A stretch of DNA of 64,000 nt from Sanguibacter suarezii NBRC 16159 (GCF_001552735.1 NZ_BCRT01000006.1:1-64000); one strand, 5' to 3'. Numbered from the stretch's first letter, positions 1 through 11,400 are shown. Notes: generated by a model not told the origin, from the sequence alone. Program-made: numbers and translations.

Positions 1-176
1 CCCGCCTGCGGATCGGCTCGTGTCGACCCTCCGAGCGCACCTGAGCCCCGCACCACCCGCACGCACCACCGCACTCACCGCGCACCACCCACAGCGCGCA
101 CCCACGCATCCTCAGCGCCGGACCACCGGCTGAGCCCGCACGGCTCGACCCACACTTCACGGAAAGAAGGCCAGCC
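1..176. other. 5' flank, no supported gene
   Basis: This stretch precedes the ABC operon. One reading ends in a TGA near position 44 and could be the 3' end of a gene entering from the left, but nothing recognisable can be read. I looked for a TPP or FMN riboswitch because of the downstream transporter class and saw no convincing conserved core. GGAAAGAAGG just before position 177 is the ribosome binding site of the first gene. Confidence 0.4.
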
Positions 177-1205
177 ATGTCTGCCCTCCGTTCGCCCCTG
201 ACCGCCCTCCTGCTCGTCTCGACCGTCGCAGCCCTGTCCGCCTGCTCGGCCGGCGGCGCCGCGACCGCCGAGACCGACGAGGGGTTGACCCCGGTCACCT
301 TCGTCCTGGACTGGACGCCCAACACCAACCACACGGGCATCTACATCGCCCAGGAGAAGGGCTACTTCGCCGACCACGGGCTCGACGTGACGATCATCCA
401 GCCGCCCGAGGACGGCGCTGAGGCGCTCGTGGGAGCCGGCAAGGCCGAGTTCGGGGTGTCCTTCCAGGAGACCGTCACCCAGGCCCGCGCCCAGGACGTC
501 CCGATCGTGTCGATCGCCGCGGTGATCGCCCACAACACCTCCGGCTTCGCGTCCCCGGTGGACCGCGGCATCACCGAGCCGGCCCAGTACGAGGACCACA
601 CCTACGGCGGCTGGGGCTCCCCGATCGAGGCCGCCATCCTCGACGCCCTCGTCGAGGCCGACGGCGGTGACCCCGCCCAGGTGAAGAACATCAACATCGG
701 CTCCACGAGCGTGCTGCAGGCCTTCCGCCGCGACATCGACCTCGGCTGGGTCTTCGAAGGGTGGGACGTGCCGCTGGCCACGGCCCAGGGCACCGAGCTC
801 AACGTCCAGCTCGTGCGTGACTACGACGAGGCCCTGGACTACTACACCCCGGTGCTGATCGCCAACGAGTCGCTCATCGCCGAGGACCCCGAGACCGTGC
901 AGGCCTTCGTCGACGCCGCGCGCGCCGGCTACGAGGACGCCATCGCCGACCCCGACGCCGCAGCGCAGACCCTGCTCGACGCCGTCCCCGACCTCGACGC
1001 CGACCAGGTCCGCGCCTCCCAGACCTACCTCGCAGCGGAGTACCAGTCCGACTCCCCGGTCTGGGGCCACCAGCGCGAGGAGGTCTGGGCGAGCTTCACC
1101 GCATGGCTGACCGAGCACGAGATCATCGAGCCCGGCTTCGACTACGCCGCCGCGTACACCAACCAGTTCGCCGAGGGCGCGTCCGCCGGGAGCAGCGAGA
1201 AGTGA
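177..1205 (+). CDS. ABC transporter substrate-binding lipoprotein, NMT1/THI5 family
   Basis: Extracytoplasmic binding protein that would capture a small solute and deliver it to the permease encoded next. The 342-residue product has a lipoprotein signal peptide ending in an LSAC lipobox (Cys23), then an NMT1/THI5-type domain opening with VTFVLDWTPNTNHTGIYIA, a hallmark of ThiY/RibY-like proteins. Known members bind thiamine pyrimidine precursors, riboflavin or related compounds; the substrate here cannot be assigned. AAAGAAGG lies just upstream. The TGA overlaps the GTG of the permease, so the two are translationally coupled. Confidence is high for the family and low for the substrate. Confidence 0.9.
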   Translation: MSALRSPLTALLLVSTVAALSACSAGGAATAETDEGLTPVTFVLDWTPNTNHTGIYIAQEKGYFADHGLDVTIIQPPEDGAEALVGAGKAEFGVSFQETVTQARAQDVPIVSIAAVIAHNTSGFASPVDRGITEPAQYEDHTYGGWGSPIEAAILDALVEADGGDPAQVKNINIGSTSVLQAFRRDIDLGWVFEGWDVPLATAQGTELNVQLVRDYDEALDYYTPVLIANESLIAEDPETVQAFVDAARAGYEDAIADPDAAAQTLLDAVPDLDADQVRASQTYLAAEYQSDSPVWGHQREEVWASFTAWLTEHEIIEPGFDYAAAYTNQFAEGASAGSSEK

Positions 1206-2077
1206 CCGGGTCCAACCTCGCCCAGGGCGCCCCCGCGCCCGCCGCACCGACGCCGCCCAGCCCGCGCCCGACGTCGGGCAGCTCCCGCGCCTCGCGGGGA
1301 TCGCGCCCGGCCCGCCCGGGCGGGCGCCGCCTGCGCGCGGTGCTCGCCCCGGCCCTGGCCGTCGTCGTGCTCCTCGCGGTGTGGGAGGTCGCGGTCCGCG
1401 TCTTCGCCATCGAGGCGTGGATGCTGCCCGGGCCGGTCGCGATCGCCCAGGAGTGGGTGGACCAGAGCGCCGGGCTGTGGGACGACATCCTCACGACGAC
1501 CTCGCTCACCCTCATCGGCTTCGCCGCCGGGTCGCTGCTCGGGCTGGCCATCGCCGGGCTGCTGCACCACGTCGAGCCGCTCAAGCAGGCCCTGTACCCG
1601 CTGCTCATCATCAGCCAGAACGTGCCGACCATCGCGCTCGCGCCGCTGCTGGTCATCTGGTTCGGCTTCGGGCTGACGCCCAAGCTCGTCGTCATCGTGC
1701 TCGTGACGTTCTTCCCCGTGGCCGTGGCCGCGATGGACGGGCTGCGCGGAGCGGACCCGATGATGCGCGACTACCTGCGGATGTCCGGGGCCACCCGGTC
1801 CCAGGTGTTCTGGAAGCTCGAGGTGCCGTGGTCGCTGCCGTCGGTGTTCTCCGGGCTGAAGATCGCCGCGACCTACGCGGTGATGGGCGCCGTCATCGGG
1901 GAGTGGGTCGGCTCCGACAAGGGGATCGGGCACTACATGCTGCTGCAGAAGTCGGCCTTCCGAGCCGACCGGGTCTTCGTGTCCATCTGCATCATCGTCG
2001 TGCTCAGCCTCACCCTGTTCGCCGTGATCGCTCTGGTCGAGCGCCGCGTCACCCGCTGGAGGATCCGTGACCGTTGA
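1202..2077 (+). CDS. ABC transporter permease, COG0600 (SsuC/ThiX-like)
   Basis: Membrane subunit of the importer, 291 residues from GTG 1202, which overlaps the upstream stop as GTGA. The first 40 residues are a Pro/Ala/Ser/Arg-rich cytoplasmic tail. About six membrane segments follow, with the coupling loop around YLRMSGATRSQVFWKLEVP, the EAA-type motif that contacts the ATPase. A longer reading from 1103 would run through the previous coding sequence with an arginine-rich product, so it was rejected. The gene overlaps the ATPase gene by 11 bases. Family is clear; substrate follows the binding protein and is unknown. Confidence 0.9.
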   Translation: MTGSNLAQGAPAPAAPTPPSPRPTSGSSRASRGSRPARPGGRRLRAVLAPALAVVVLLAVWEVAVRVFAIEAWMLPGPVAIAQEWVDQSAGLWDDILTTTSLTLIGFAAGSLLGLAIAGLLHHVEPLKQALYPLLIISQNVPTIALAPLLVIWFGFGLTPKLVVIVLVTFFPVAVAAMDGLRGADPMMRDYLRMSGATRSQVFWKLEVPWSLPSVFSGLKIAATYAVMGAVIGEWVGSDKGIGHYMLLQKSAFRADRVFVSICIIVVLSLTLFAVIALVERRVTRWRIRDR

Positions 2078-2957
2078 CCCGCGCCTCACCCTGACCGACG
2101 TCAGCGTGAGCTACCCCTCCCCGACCGGCCCCCTCTCCGTGCTCGACGGCGTGTCCCTGACCGTCGAGCCGGGGGAGTTCGTCTCGATCATCGGCCCGTC
2201 CGGGGCTGGCAAGAGCACGCTGCTGCACGTCGTCGGCGGTCTCGTGGTGCCACAGACCGGACGCGTCGTCCTCGACGACACCGACATCACCGGGACCGCC
2301 GGGCACATCTCCCACATGCCGCAGCAGCCGGCGCTGTTCCCGTGGCGCACGGTGCTGGACAACGTCCTGCTCGCCCAGGAGATCGCCGGCGAGCGCGGCC
2401 CCGACTCGACCGACCAGGCCCGCGCCTGGCTCGCGCGGATCGGCCTGGAGGCCTTCGCTGACTCCCTGCCGCACACCCTCTCCGGTGGCATGCAGCAGCG
2501 CGTGGCCTTCCTGCGCGCGCTGCTCTCCCCGCGGCCGTTCATGTGCCTGGACGAGCCGTTCAGCGCCCTGGACGCGCTCACCCGCTCGGACATGCAGCGC
2601 TGGCTGCTGCACCTGTGGGAGGAGACGCGCCGCTCGGTCCTGTTCATCACGCACAACATCGAAGAGGCGCTGCTGCTCTCCGACACCGTCTACGTGCTGT
2701 CAGCGCGCCCGGCCCGGGTGATCGAGAAGGTCGTCGTGCCCTTCGACCGCCCGCGTGAGGAGTCCGTCGTGGACTCCGCGGAGTTCGTCCGGCTGCGCCG
2801 CGACCTCACCTCCCTGCTGCGCGACGCCGGGGCTGCGGCGGGCACGCCGCGTCCTGTTCTGCCTGCTGCCGCTCTTCCTCCTACCGCTCTGCCTCCTGCC
2901 GCGCCCCTGGCCGGCGGCACACCGTCTTCCGTCTCGACCCCCCTGGAGATCTCATGA
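2067..2957 (+). CDS. ABC transporter ATP-binding protein (SsuB/ThiZ/TauB-like)
   Basis: ATPase that powers the importer, 296 residues from GTG 2067, with GGAGGA immediately upstream. Walker A is GPSGAGKST, the signature is LSGGMQQR, Walker B is FMCLDEPFSALD and the switch histidine lies in FITHN. The Q-loop region reads MPQQPALFPWRT. The last 30 residues form an Ala/Pro/Leu-rich tail that is not part of the ATPase fold. The stop overlaps the start of the next gene as ATGA. Nitrate/sulfonate/taurine-type importers use this ATPase class, so it does not decide the substrate. Confidence 0.92.
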   Translation: MTVDPRLTLTDVSVSYPSPTGPLSVLDGVSLTVEPGEFVSIIGPSGAGKSTLLHVVGGLVVPQTGRVVLDDTDITGTAGHISHMPQQPALFPWRTVLDNVLLAQEIAGERGPDSTDQARAWLARIGLEAFADSLPHTLSGGMQQRVAFLRALLSPRPFMCLDEPFSALDALTRSDMQRWLLHLWEETRRSVLFITHNIEEALLLSDTVYVLSARPARVIEKVVVPFDRPREESVVDSAEFVRLRRDLTSLLRDAGAAAGTPRPVLPAAALPPTALPPAAPLAGGTPSSVSTPLEIS

Positions 2958-3883
2958 CCGTCGCCCGGCTCATCCTCGGCTACTTCCACCCCTGGGCCAA
3001 CGACGCCGGGTTTTACGCCGCGCGCACCCACGGGCACACCGAGGCTGCGGGGATCGACCTGCACATCGGTGTGGTCGACCCCGGTCGCGGGGACACCCTC
3101 GTGCACCTGGCCCGCGGGGAGGGCGACCTCGGCGTCGTCCCCACCAACCGGCTGCTCGCCGCCCGTGCCCGCGGTCAGCGTGTCGTCGCGGTCGCCACGA
3201 TCAACCAGACCGGTCTGGAGACCATCCACTCCCTCGGCTCCTTGGGCATCACCCGCCCGCGTGACCTCGCCGGGCGGCGCGTGGCGCTCAACCCCACCCC
3301 GCGCGGACTGGCCATGGTCCGCCACCTCGTCGCGGCCGACGGCGGTGACCCGGACGCGGTCGTCGTCGTCGACTCCGGCACGCGTGAGCTGCAGTCCCAG
3401 GACCTGCTGGACGGCTTCGCCGACGCCTACTTCGGGGCGTACTGGGCCTGGGACGAGCTCTTCGACCCCTACACCGGGACGGACCGGCTGAGCTGGCCGG
3501 TCAAGGACCACGGCGCACCGGCCTTCCCGTCCTACGTGCTGGTGGCCCGCGAGGAGTGGGCCGAGGCCAACGGCGACGCGCTGCGCGCGCTGCTCGGTGC
3601 CGCTGAGCAGGGCTTCCGTCACGCGGCCGGGGACGCGGACGCTGCCGCGGAGTTCGACCGGGTCACCCCGTACTTCTCCCGCGAGGCGATCCGCCGGTCC
3701 TTCGAGCTCATCGCGCCCACGTGGTTCGCGGGCGATGCCTGGGGCGTCATCGACGACGACGTCATCGCGTCCTACGCGCACTGGCTCGTCGACAACGGCG
3801 CCATCCCGAGCCTGGACGGGCTGCCGGGGGCGACGACGTCGGCCTACCTGCCCGAGGGGCAGCCCGCGGGCGTGGGTCGATGA
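2954..3883 (+). CDS. NMT1/THI5-like binding domain protein without export signal
   Basis: A 309-residue protein related in fold to the first gene's product (NMT1-like, with a family-like LILGYFHPWANDAGFYAA opening) but with no signal peptide and no lipobox, so it should stay in the cytoplasm. Blocks such as GDLGVVPTNRLL and DLAGRRVALNPTPRG match the periplasmic-binding fold. The Cys-rich motif of eukaryotic Thi5 pyrimidine synthase is not visible, so a Thi5-type enzyme is not supported. It overlaps both neighbours by four bases, implying fixed stoichiometry. It may be an intracellular solute receptor or a diverged enzyme; function is unassigned. Confidence 0.75.
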   Translation: MTVARLILGYFHPWANDAGFYAARTHGHTEAAGIDLHIGVVDPGRGDTLVHLARGEGDLGVVPTNRLLAARARGQRVVAVATINQTGLETIHSLGSLGITRPRDLAGRRVALNPTPRGLAMVRHLVAADGGDPDAVVVVDSGTRELQSQDLLDGFADAYFGAYWAWDELFDPYTGTDRLSWPVKDHGAPAFPSYVLVAREEWAEANGDALRALLGAAEQGFRHAAGDADAAAEFDRVTPYFSREAIRRSFELIAPTWFAGDAWGVIDDDVIASYAHWLVDNGAIPSLDGLPGATTSAYLPEGQPAGVGR

Positions 3884-4836
3884 CCGCCCGGCCACTCGTC
3901 GACGCGGCCTGGCTCGCGGCCCGCCTCGACGACCCGACCCTGGTGCTCCTCGACGTCACGGTCGACCTCCCCCGCCCCCTGCACGACGGCGACCACCGGT
4001 CCGCGAGCGGGCGTCCCGGGTGGGCCGCGGCCCACATCCCCGTCTCCCAGCACCTCGACCTGCTGCACGACTTCGCCGACCCGGAGGGGACCTTCCACTT
4101 CGCCCACCCGCCGGTGGACCACGCCCGTGGGGTGCTCAGCGGCCTGGGCATCAGTGACGGGAGCACGGTGGTGCTCTACGACAGCGCCGACGGGTTCTGG
4201 TCGGCACGGGCCTGGTGGTCGCTGCGCGGGCTGGGGCTGCACGCGCTGGTTCTCGACGGCGGGCTGACCGCCTGGCAGGGCGCCGGGCACCCGGTGCAGA
4301 CGGCCGACGCCGCTGGTTCCGTCCCGGGGCAGCAGGCCACGACCGGCTCCCCGGTCGGAGCAGCGGGCGACAGGACGGTCTCTGGCGAGGTGTCGGGCGA
4401 CGTGGCGCCGGGCGGTTCGCTCACCCTTGTCGAGGACCCCTCGGTGTGGGCTTCGCGCGAGGACGTCCTCGATATCGTCGCCGGGCGTCGCTCCGCGGCA
4501 CTGGTGTGCGCCCTGGGCGCCGACCAGTTCACCGGCGAGGCGACCACCCGGTACAGCCGGCGCGGCCACATCCCCACCTCGGTCAACCTCTCCGCCCGAG
4601 ACCTGGCGCACGAGGCAGGCCGCCTGCTTCCCGCGCCGGTGCTGGCCCGCGTCGTCGGGCAGGCGCTGCCGGAGGAGGACGGCGAGGTCGTCCTGTACTG
4701 CGGCGGCGGTATCTCGGCGAGCTACGCCGCGCTAGGGCTGGTCAGCGCGGGCCGGACCCGGGTCCGCGTCTACGACGGCTCCCTGGAGGAGTGGAGCGCC
4801 GACCCCGACCTCCCCTTGGTGCTCCCCAGCACCTGA
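3880..4836 (+). CDS. Sulfurtransferase, tandem rhodanese domains (SseA/MST type)
   Basis: Two-domain sulfurtransferase of 318 residues, starting at ATG 3880, which overlaps the preceding stop. The N-terminal rhodanese domain (about residues 5-130) lacks a catalytic Cys and carries YDSADGFWSARAWW at the structural position. The C-terminal domain has the persulfide-forming loop CGGGISAS with Cys274, closest to mercaptopyruvate or thiosulfate sulfurtransferases. A low-complexity linker near residues 145-175 separates the domains. It is the last gene of the coupled operon, so sulfur transfer is probably linked to the imported compound. A 66-bp four-arm hairpin follows. Confidence 0.88.
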   Translation: MTARPLVDAAWLAARLDDPTLVLLDVTVDLPRPLHDGDHRSASGRPGWAAAHIPVSQHLDLLHDFADPEGTFHFAHPPVDHARGVLSGLGISDGSTVVLYDSADGFWSARAWWSLRGLGLHALVLDGGLTAWQGAGHPVQTADAAGSVPGQQATTGSPVGAAGDRTVSGEVSGDVAPGGSLTLVEDPSVWASREDVLDIVAGRRSAALVCALGADQFTGEATTRYSRRGHIPTSVNLSARDLAHEAGRLLPAPVLARVVGQALPEEDGEVVLYCGGGISASYAALGLVSAGRTRVRVYDGSLEEWSADPDLPLVLPST

Positions 4837-4884
4837 CCCCCGCCCAACCCACTCCGGCCCGGCTCCCGCACCCGCCGGGCCGCC

Positions 4885-4950
4885 GAGGTCGTCTATTAGG
4901 TGCGAGGTCGTCTATCTGAATAGACGACCTCGGCCCTGATAGACGACCTC
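4885..4950. terminator. Four-arm palindromic element, family 1 copy A
   Basis: Two direct copies of GAGGTCGTCTAT (4885-4896, 4904-4915) are followed by two inverted copies (4920-4931, 4939-4950). Unit spacing is 19 bp within each pair, with a four-base CTGA apex. The whole can fold as one hairpin of about 31 bp with a few mismatches. It lies between convergent genes ending at 4836 and 5069. Copies B (10546) and C (40394) have identical length and spacing. A bidirectional terminator is the simplest reading; no U-tract is visible. Confidence 0.75.
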
Positions 4951-4983
4951 ACCGGGCGGTGGGGCGGGGTGCGGGTGCGGGAC

Positions 4984-5039
4984 GGAGGGGGAGACGGCGG
5001 TCCGGCTAGACCGCCGGAGGGGGAGACGGCGGTTCGGCT
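4984..5039. repeat. 24-bp direct repeat with small hairpin
   Basis: Two copies of a 24-bp GA-rich unit (4984-5007 and 5016-5039) differ at one base and are 32 bp apart. Between the copies GGCGGTC (4996-5002) pairs with GACCGCC (5009-5015) around a six-base loop. It lies in the same convergent junction as the four-arm element and may be a second terminator facing the hydrolase gene. Confidence 0.6.
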
Positions 5040-5068
5040 GGCCCGGTCCTTGCGGCTCTGCTCTGCGG

Positions 5069-5974
<906 letters not shown>

Positions 5975-5977
5975 CTA

Positions 5978-5993
5978 GAGAACGATCGTTCTC
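5978..5993. promoter_or_regulatory. Perfect palindromic operator O2, probable TetR site
   Basis: GAGAACGATCGTTCTC is a perfect 16-bp palindrome, 42 bp before the tetR start, beside a TACACT sequence (5971-5976) that could be a -10 box for tetR. With O1 it would let one regulator control both divergent transcripts and repress itself. Confidence 0.78.
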
Positions 5994-6035
5994 AGCGCAA
6001 CTACCTGCTGATTCGTACCGAAGGATGAGATTCCC

Positions 6036-6599
6036 GTGACCGAGACAACCCTCCGCGACACCGTGGTCGCGACGGCTGACGACCTCTTCTACCGCCGGGG
6101 CATCCAAGCGGTGGGGATGGACGAGCTGCGCACCGAGGCCGGGGTGTCGCTCAAGCGCCTCTACCGGGAGTTCCCCTCCAAGGACGCCATCGTCCTGGCC
6201 GTCCTGGACCGCCGCACGCGCGGCTGGCGCCAGTGCCTCACCGCCCGGGTCGACGTCGCGACCACGCCGCAGGACAAGCTCCTCGCCATCTACGACTACA
6301 TCATCGAGTGGACCGCTGAGGAGACCTTCCGGGGCTGCGGCTTCATCAACACCTTCGGTGAGCTCGGCTCGGTGAACCCGGACGTGGCTGAGGCCGTTCG
6401 CGCCCACAAGGAGGGCTTCGCCGAGTACGTCGCCGAGCTCACAGCGCAGGCAGGCCTGGACCCGGCGGTGGCGCCCCAGCTCGTGCTGCTCGCCGAAGGG
6501 GCCCAGACGATGGCCGCCATCTCCCCTGACGGGGCATGGGCCGCCGCAGCCCGCGACGCAGCGAAGGCCCTCATCGCCACGAGCCTGCGGCCGGCCTAG
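6036..6599 (+). CDS. TetR/AcrR family transcriptional regulator
   Basis: A 187-residue repressor. The N-terminal helix-turn-helix covers about residues 8-55, with MDELRTEAGVSLKRLYREFPSKD as turn and recognition helix, a typical TetR pattern. The C-terminal part is the ligand-binding and dimerisation region. It lies between two paralogous hydrolase genes on the opposite strand and probably represses copy 1 and itself through O1/O2. A degenerate O1-like site also precedes copy 2. The stop is only 17 bases from the convergent hydrolase copy 2 stop, with no hairpin between them. The effector is unknown. Confidence 0.88.
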   Translation: MTETTLRDTVVATADDLFYRRGIQAVGMDELRTEAGVSLKRLYREFPSKDAIVLAVLDRRTRGWRQCLTARVDVATTPQDKLLAIYDYIIEWTAEETFRGCGFINTFGELGSVNPDVAEAVRAHKEGFAEYVAELTAQAGLDPAVAPQLVLLAEGAQTMAAISPDGAWAAAARDAAKALIATSLRPA

Positions 6600-6616
6600 C
6601 TCTGCGACCCGGTGGG

Positions 6617-8293
<1,677 letters not shown>

Positions 8294-8297
<4 letters not shown>

Positions 8298-9760
8298 GAG
8301 GGCTCCGAGAGAGGAAGGGAGGCGTGCACGGTCCAGAGGTGGCCGGTCTGCCCGGCGCGGAAGGTGCCGCCGAGGCCTTCGGCACGTTCCCGCATGGTTA
8401 CGAGCCCGATCCCGGCGCTGACCAGCGGCTCTGCGGCCATGGGATGGGGCGCGGGATGGGACGCGGGATGCTCTGAGCCGAGCGCGGTCGGTGGACGGTG
8501 GGACGGGTGACCGGTGGGCAGGGGGTTGGTGACGGTCAGGGTGAGGGCGCTCGCGGTCGCATCGATGGTCACGACGACCTCGCCTGGGCCGCCGTGCTTG
8601 GCGGCGTTGGTCAGCGCTTCCTGGATGATGCGGAAGGCTGCCTGGTCGACGGCGGCGGGCAGCGGGGCGCCCGCGAGCGCGTCGGTCAGGAAGTCGCCGG
8701 TCAGGCTGTGCGCTGGGCTGTCCGCCGGGAGCGAGCGGTCACCAGCGTCAGCCGTCGTGACGACCACCTCGAGACCACCTGCGCGGTGGGCCTCGACCAG
8801 CGTCGCGAGGTCGGCCAGGCGGCCGGGGGAGGCCAGCGGCTCGTCGGGTGCGGACTCGTCGATCGCATCGCCGCGCAGCAGCACGATCATCGTGCGCATC
8901 TCCTGCAGGGCGGTCAGGCTCGTCGAGCGGACGAACTCGAGGGTCTCCCGCTCGCGCGGTGGCACGTCGGGCGAGGTGAGTGCCGCGCCCGTGCGGATGG
9001 CGACGGCGGAGACGTGCCCGGCGACGACGTCGTGCAGGTCGCGGGCCATGGCGCGCCGCTCGGCGAGGACCGCTTCGTGCCGGCGCAGGTCAGCGATGCG
9101 GACGAGGTCCGCTGCGCGGGCGCGGGCCAGGGTCTCGCGCTCGAAGGCCAGCGCAGCGAGGTCGGCCTTCTGCCGCACGTCGGCGGCCCACCACAGGGGA
9201 ACCACGAGGATGGCCAGGCCCTGCAGCGCCCCGGCGATGACTGCCTGGAGGTCGCGGGAGCCGGTCACGCCCGAGCCGATCATGCTCGCCAGGACCCCGG
9301 CTCCGGCCACGACGACCAGGGCGCGCCGGGCGCGGGGCGTGGCGTAGAGCCCAGCCGAGTAGAGCAGGTCGACGAGGACGATGATGGACCCGATGCTGCC
9401 GCCCAGGAGCAGGTCCGCCGCGACGAGGACCGCGCCGCCGGAGACCGCGGCGATCGGGTGCTGACGCTTGATGAGCATGAGGGCGCAGCCGGCCGTCAGT
9501 GGCACGAGGTGCCACCAGCGGCTGAGGTCGCTGAGCGGGGCGTCGGCAGCGATCCCGGTGAGGTCGACGGCGAGCAGCAGCAGGCAGGCGAGGTAGGTGA
9601 CGACGGCGGTCCGCACGTCTGACCGGCGCTCCGCCTGTCGGATCTCGGCGGGGGTCGCCGAGGGGTCCGGGGGCGCGGAGAGCCAGGGGCGGACGCCCGA
9701 CGCCGTGGGTGCGGGCGATCCGGCGGGTGCGGGAGGTGCAGGAGGGTGACCAGGGCTCAC
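8294..9760 (-). CDS. Sensor histidine kinase, HisKA_3 (NarL-type partner)
   Basis: A 488-residue membrane kinase from GTG 9760. A proline-rich cytoplasmic N-terminus precedes about four to six membrane segments (residues 55-190). There is no sizeable external loop, so the signal is probably sensed in or at the membrane. The phospho-acceptor His lies in ARDLHDVVAGHVSAVA. The ATPase domain has FRIIQEALTNAAKHG (N-box) and GIGLVTMRERAEGLGG (G-box), with an insertion rich in His and Pro before the G-box. It is coupled to the response regulator by a four-base overlap. The stimulus is unknown. Confidence 0.9.
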
Positions 9761-9890
9761 ACGACGATCTCACCACACCGCAGGGCCGCGGCGAGTCGCC
9801 CGAAGGATGTACGGGCTGGGAGCGCGCCGGTCGCGGAGATCGGTGCGATGGCTGACGACAGCACTGCGGGCTGCCGCCGAGGATCGAGGT

Positions 9891-10547
9891 ATGAACGATC
9901 TGCTGACCGACAACCCCCTCGTGCTCCTCATCGCGGTGTGCGAGGTCGCGTTCTGGGTGGTGCTCGGCGCGGGCCTGCTGGCCCGCTATCCGCTGCGCCG
10001 GCGTCGGCTCGGTGCGGCGCTGCTGCTGTGCGTCCCGCTCGTCGACCTGGTGCTCGTCTCGGCGTCGTTGGCCGATGTTGCACGTGGAACATCGCCGGGC
10101 TTTGCGCACGGCCTGGCGGCGGTGTACCTGGGTTTCACGGTGGCCTTCGGTCACTCGCTGATGAGGTGGGCGGACGTGCGCTTCGCCCACCGGTTCGCGG
10201 GGGGACCGGCGCCGGTCAAGGCGCCGCGGGACGGCTGGGCTGCGGTGCCGCACGAGCTGCGTGAGTTCGGCAAGGCGGTGGTCGCTGCGGTCATTGCGGG
10301 TGTCGTCATCCTGGCGATGACCTTCGTCGACGGGTCCGGCATCCCGCCGGCGGAGGCGTGGGGGGAGGATCCCCTGTGGTCGTGGATGCTGCGGATCGGC
10401 GTGGTGCTGGCCTTCTGGTTCATCTTCGGCCCGATCTGGGCTCTCCTCGGCCCGGTGAAGAAGCCCGCCCCCGGATCGGGCTCCGGCCCTGGGCCTGCCG
10501 CCGCCCAGACGGACTCGCCTCCGCCCGGCCACCACAGCGCCCGGTGA
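9891..10547 (+). CDS. Multi-pass membrane protein of unknown function
   Basis: A 218-residue protein with about five hydrophobic segments: residues 8-28, 35-55, 65-85, 115-140 and 158-180. A Pro/Gly/Ser-rich cytoplasmic tail follows. ATG 9891 was chosen over an upstream in-frame start because GAGG lies eight bases before it and the upstream residues are arginine-rich. I do not recognise the family. It is divergent from the histidine kinase gene, 130 bp away, which makes regulation by that system plausible but unproven. Its TGA overlaps the first base pair of a four-arm palindrome. Confidence 0.72.
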   Translation: MNDLLTDNPLVLLIAVCEVAFWVVLGAGLLARYPLRRRRLGAALLLCVPLVDLVLVSASLADVARGTSPGFAHGLAAVYLGFTVAFGHSLMRWADVRFAHRFAGGPAPVKAPRDGWAAVPHELREFGKAVVAAVIAGVVILAMTFVDGSGIPPAEAWGEDPLWSWMLRIGVVLAFWFIFGPIWALLGPVKKPAPGSGSGPGPAAAQTDSPPPGHHSAR

Positions 10548-10611
10548 GGTCGTCTATCAGGGCCGAGGTCGTCTGTTCAGATAGACGACCTCGGCCCCAA
10601 TAGACGACCTC
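10546..10611. terminator. Four-arm palindromic element, family 1 copy B
   Basis: Arms lie at 10546-10557, 10565-10576, 10581-10592 and 10600-10611, with the same 19/16/19 bp spacing as copies A and C. The element begins inside the TGA of the membrane-protein gene and ends 40 bp before the sdhB stop, between convergent genes. One arm reads GAGGTCGTCTGT rather than ...CTAT. Probably a bidirectional terminator. Confidence 0.75.
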
Positions 10612-10650
10612 GCCGGAGGGGGAGGTGCCGGGGAGGGGGAGAGGGGCGGG

Positions 10651-11400
10651 TCAGGTGTTGCGACCTCGGAGCACTGCGCGCAGGCGTTCCTTGTTGACCA
10701 CCGCGATGGCGCTCAGCGGGATACCTGCCGGGCACACGTCCGCGCACTCCCCGTAGGAGGAGCACGGACCGAAGTCGAGCTCCATCTCGGAGATCATCGC
10801 CCGCGCCCGCTTGCCGCGTTCGGCCTTCGTCGTCGGCAGCGCCGCGAGGTGAGCAAGCTTCGACCCGACGAACAGGTGCGCGGCGCCGTTCGGGCAGGCC
10901 GCAACGCAGGCGCCGCAGCCGATGCAGGCCGCGAAGTCGAGGGCCATCTCGGCCGCTGCGAAGTCCAGCGCGGCGGCGTCGGCGTCGGGCGCGGTGCCGG
11001 CGTTGATGGCGACGTGCCCGCCGGCGGTGATCACGCGGTCCAGCGCCGAGCGGTCCACGACGAGGTCGCGGATCACCGGGTAGGCGCCCGAGCGCAGCGG
11101 CTCGATGCGGATCCGCTGGCCCTCGGTGTAGCGGGCCAGGCGCTGGTGGCAGGACGGGGTGTTCGGCTGGGCGCCGTGCGGGCGGTCGTCGACCGTCACC
11201 CCGCAGGCTCCGCAGATCCCCTCGCGGCAGTCGGACTCGAAGGCCACCGGCTCCGCGCCGGTCTCCACGAGCTGCTCGTTGAGCCGGTCGAGCAGCTCGA
11301 CGACGCTCATCTCCGGGGTCGCGTCGAGCACCTCGTAGGTCTCGAACCGGCCGGGCCCGGCCGGGTTGTCCTGGCGCCACACATCGAGGGTCAGCTTCAT
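10651..11400 (-). CDS. sdhB: Succinate dehydrogenase iron-sulfur subunit
   Basis: Electron-transfer subunit of complex II, 249 residues. The N-terminal ferredoxin domain binds [2Fe-2S] through CREGICGACG and a later Cys in SCHQRL. The C-terminal domain carries CIGCGACVAACP and CSSYGECADVCPAG for the [4Fe-4S] and [3Fe-4S] centres. It passes electrons from SdhA flavin to the quinone site in SdhC. ATG 11400 overlaps the sdhA stop. It is the last gene of sdhC-sdhA-sdhB. The SdhB/SdhC set resembles the single-anchor, menaquinone-type enzymes of Gram-positive bacteria. Confidence 0.95.
   Translation of the reverse strand: MKLTLDVWRQDNPAGPGRFETYEVLDATPEMSVVELLDRLNEQLVETGAEPVAFESDCREGICGACGVTVDDRPHGAQPNTPSCHQRLARYTEGQRIRIEPLRSGAYPVIRDLVVDRSALDRVITAGGHVAINAGTAPDADAAALDFAAAEMALDFAACIGCGACVAACPNGAAHLFVGSKLAHLAALPTTKAERGKRARAMISEMELDFGPCSSYGECADVCPAGIPLSAIAVVNKERLRAVLRGRNT

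Noticed and set aside
1-176. Possible TPP or FMN riboswitch upstream of the ABC operon
   Set aside because: The transporter class made it worth checking, and ACCTGAG occurs, but the rest of the conserved riboswitch core is absent.
75-1247. Long minus-strand open frame opposite the binding-protein gene
   Set aside because: It is Gly/Val/Arg-rich shadow sequence from high-GC coding DNA, with no ribosome binding site, opposite a clear lipoprotein gene.
4885-4950. CRISPR repeats or a MITE
   Set aside because: Short regularly spaced repeats first suggested CRISPR, but units are inverted in pairs, spacers are seven bases and no cas genes are present. A MITE was considered, but no target-site duplication or transposase-like ends are visible.
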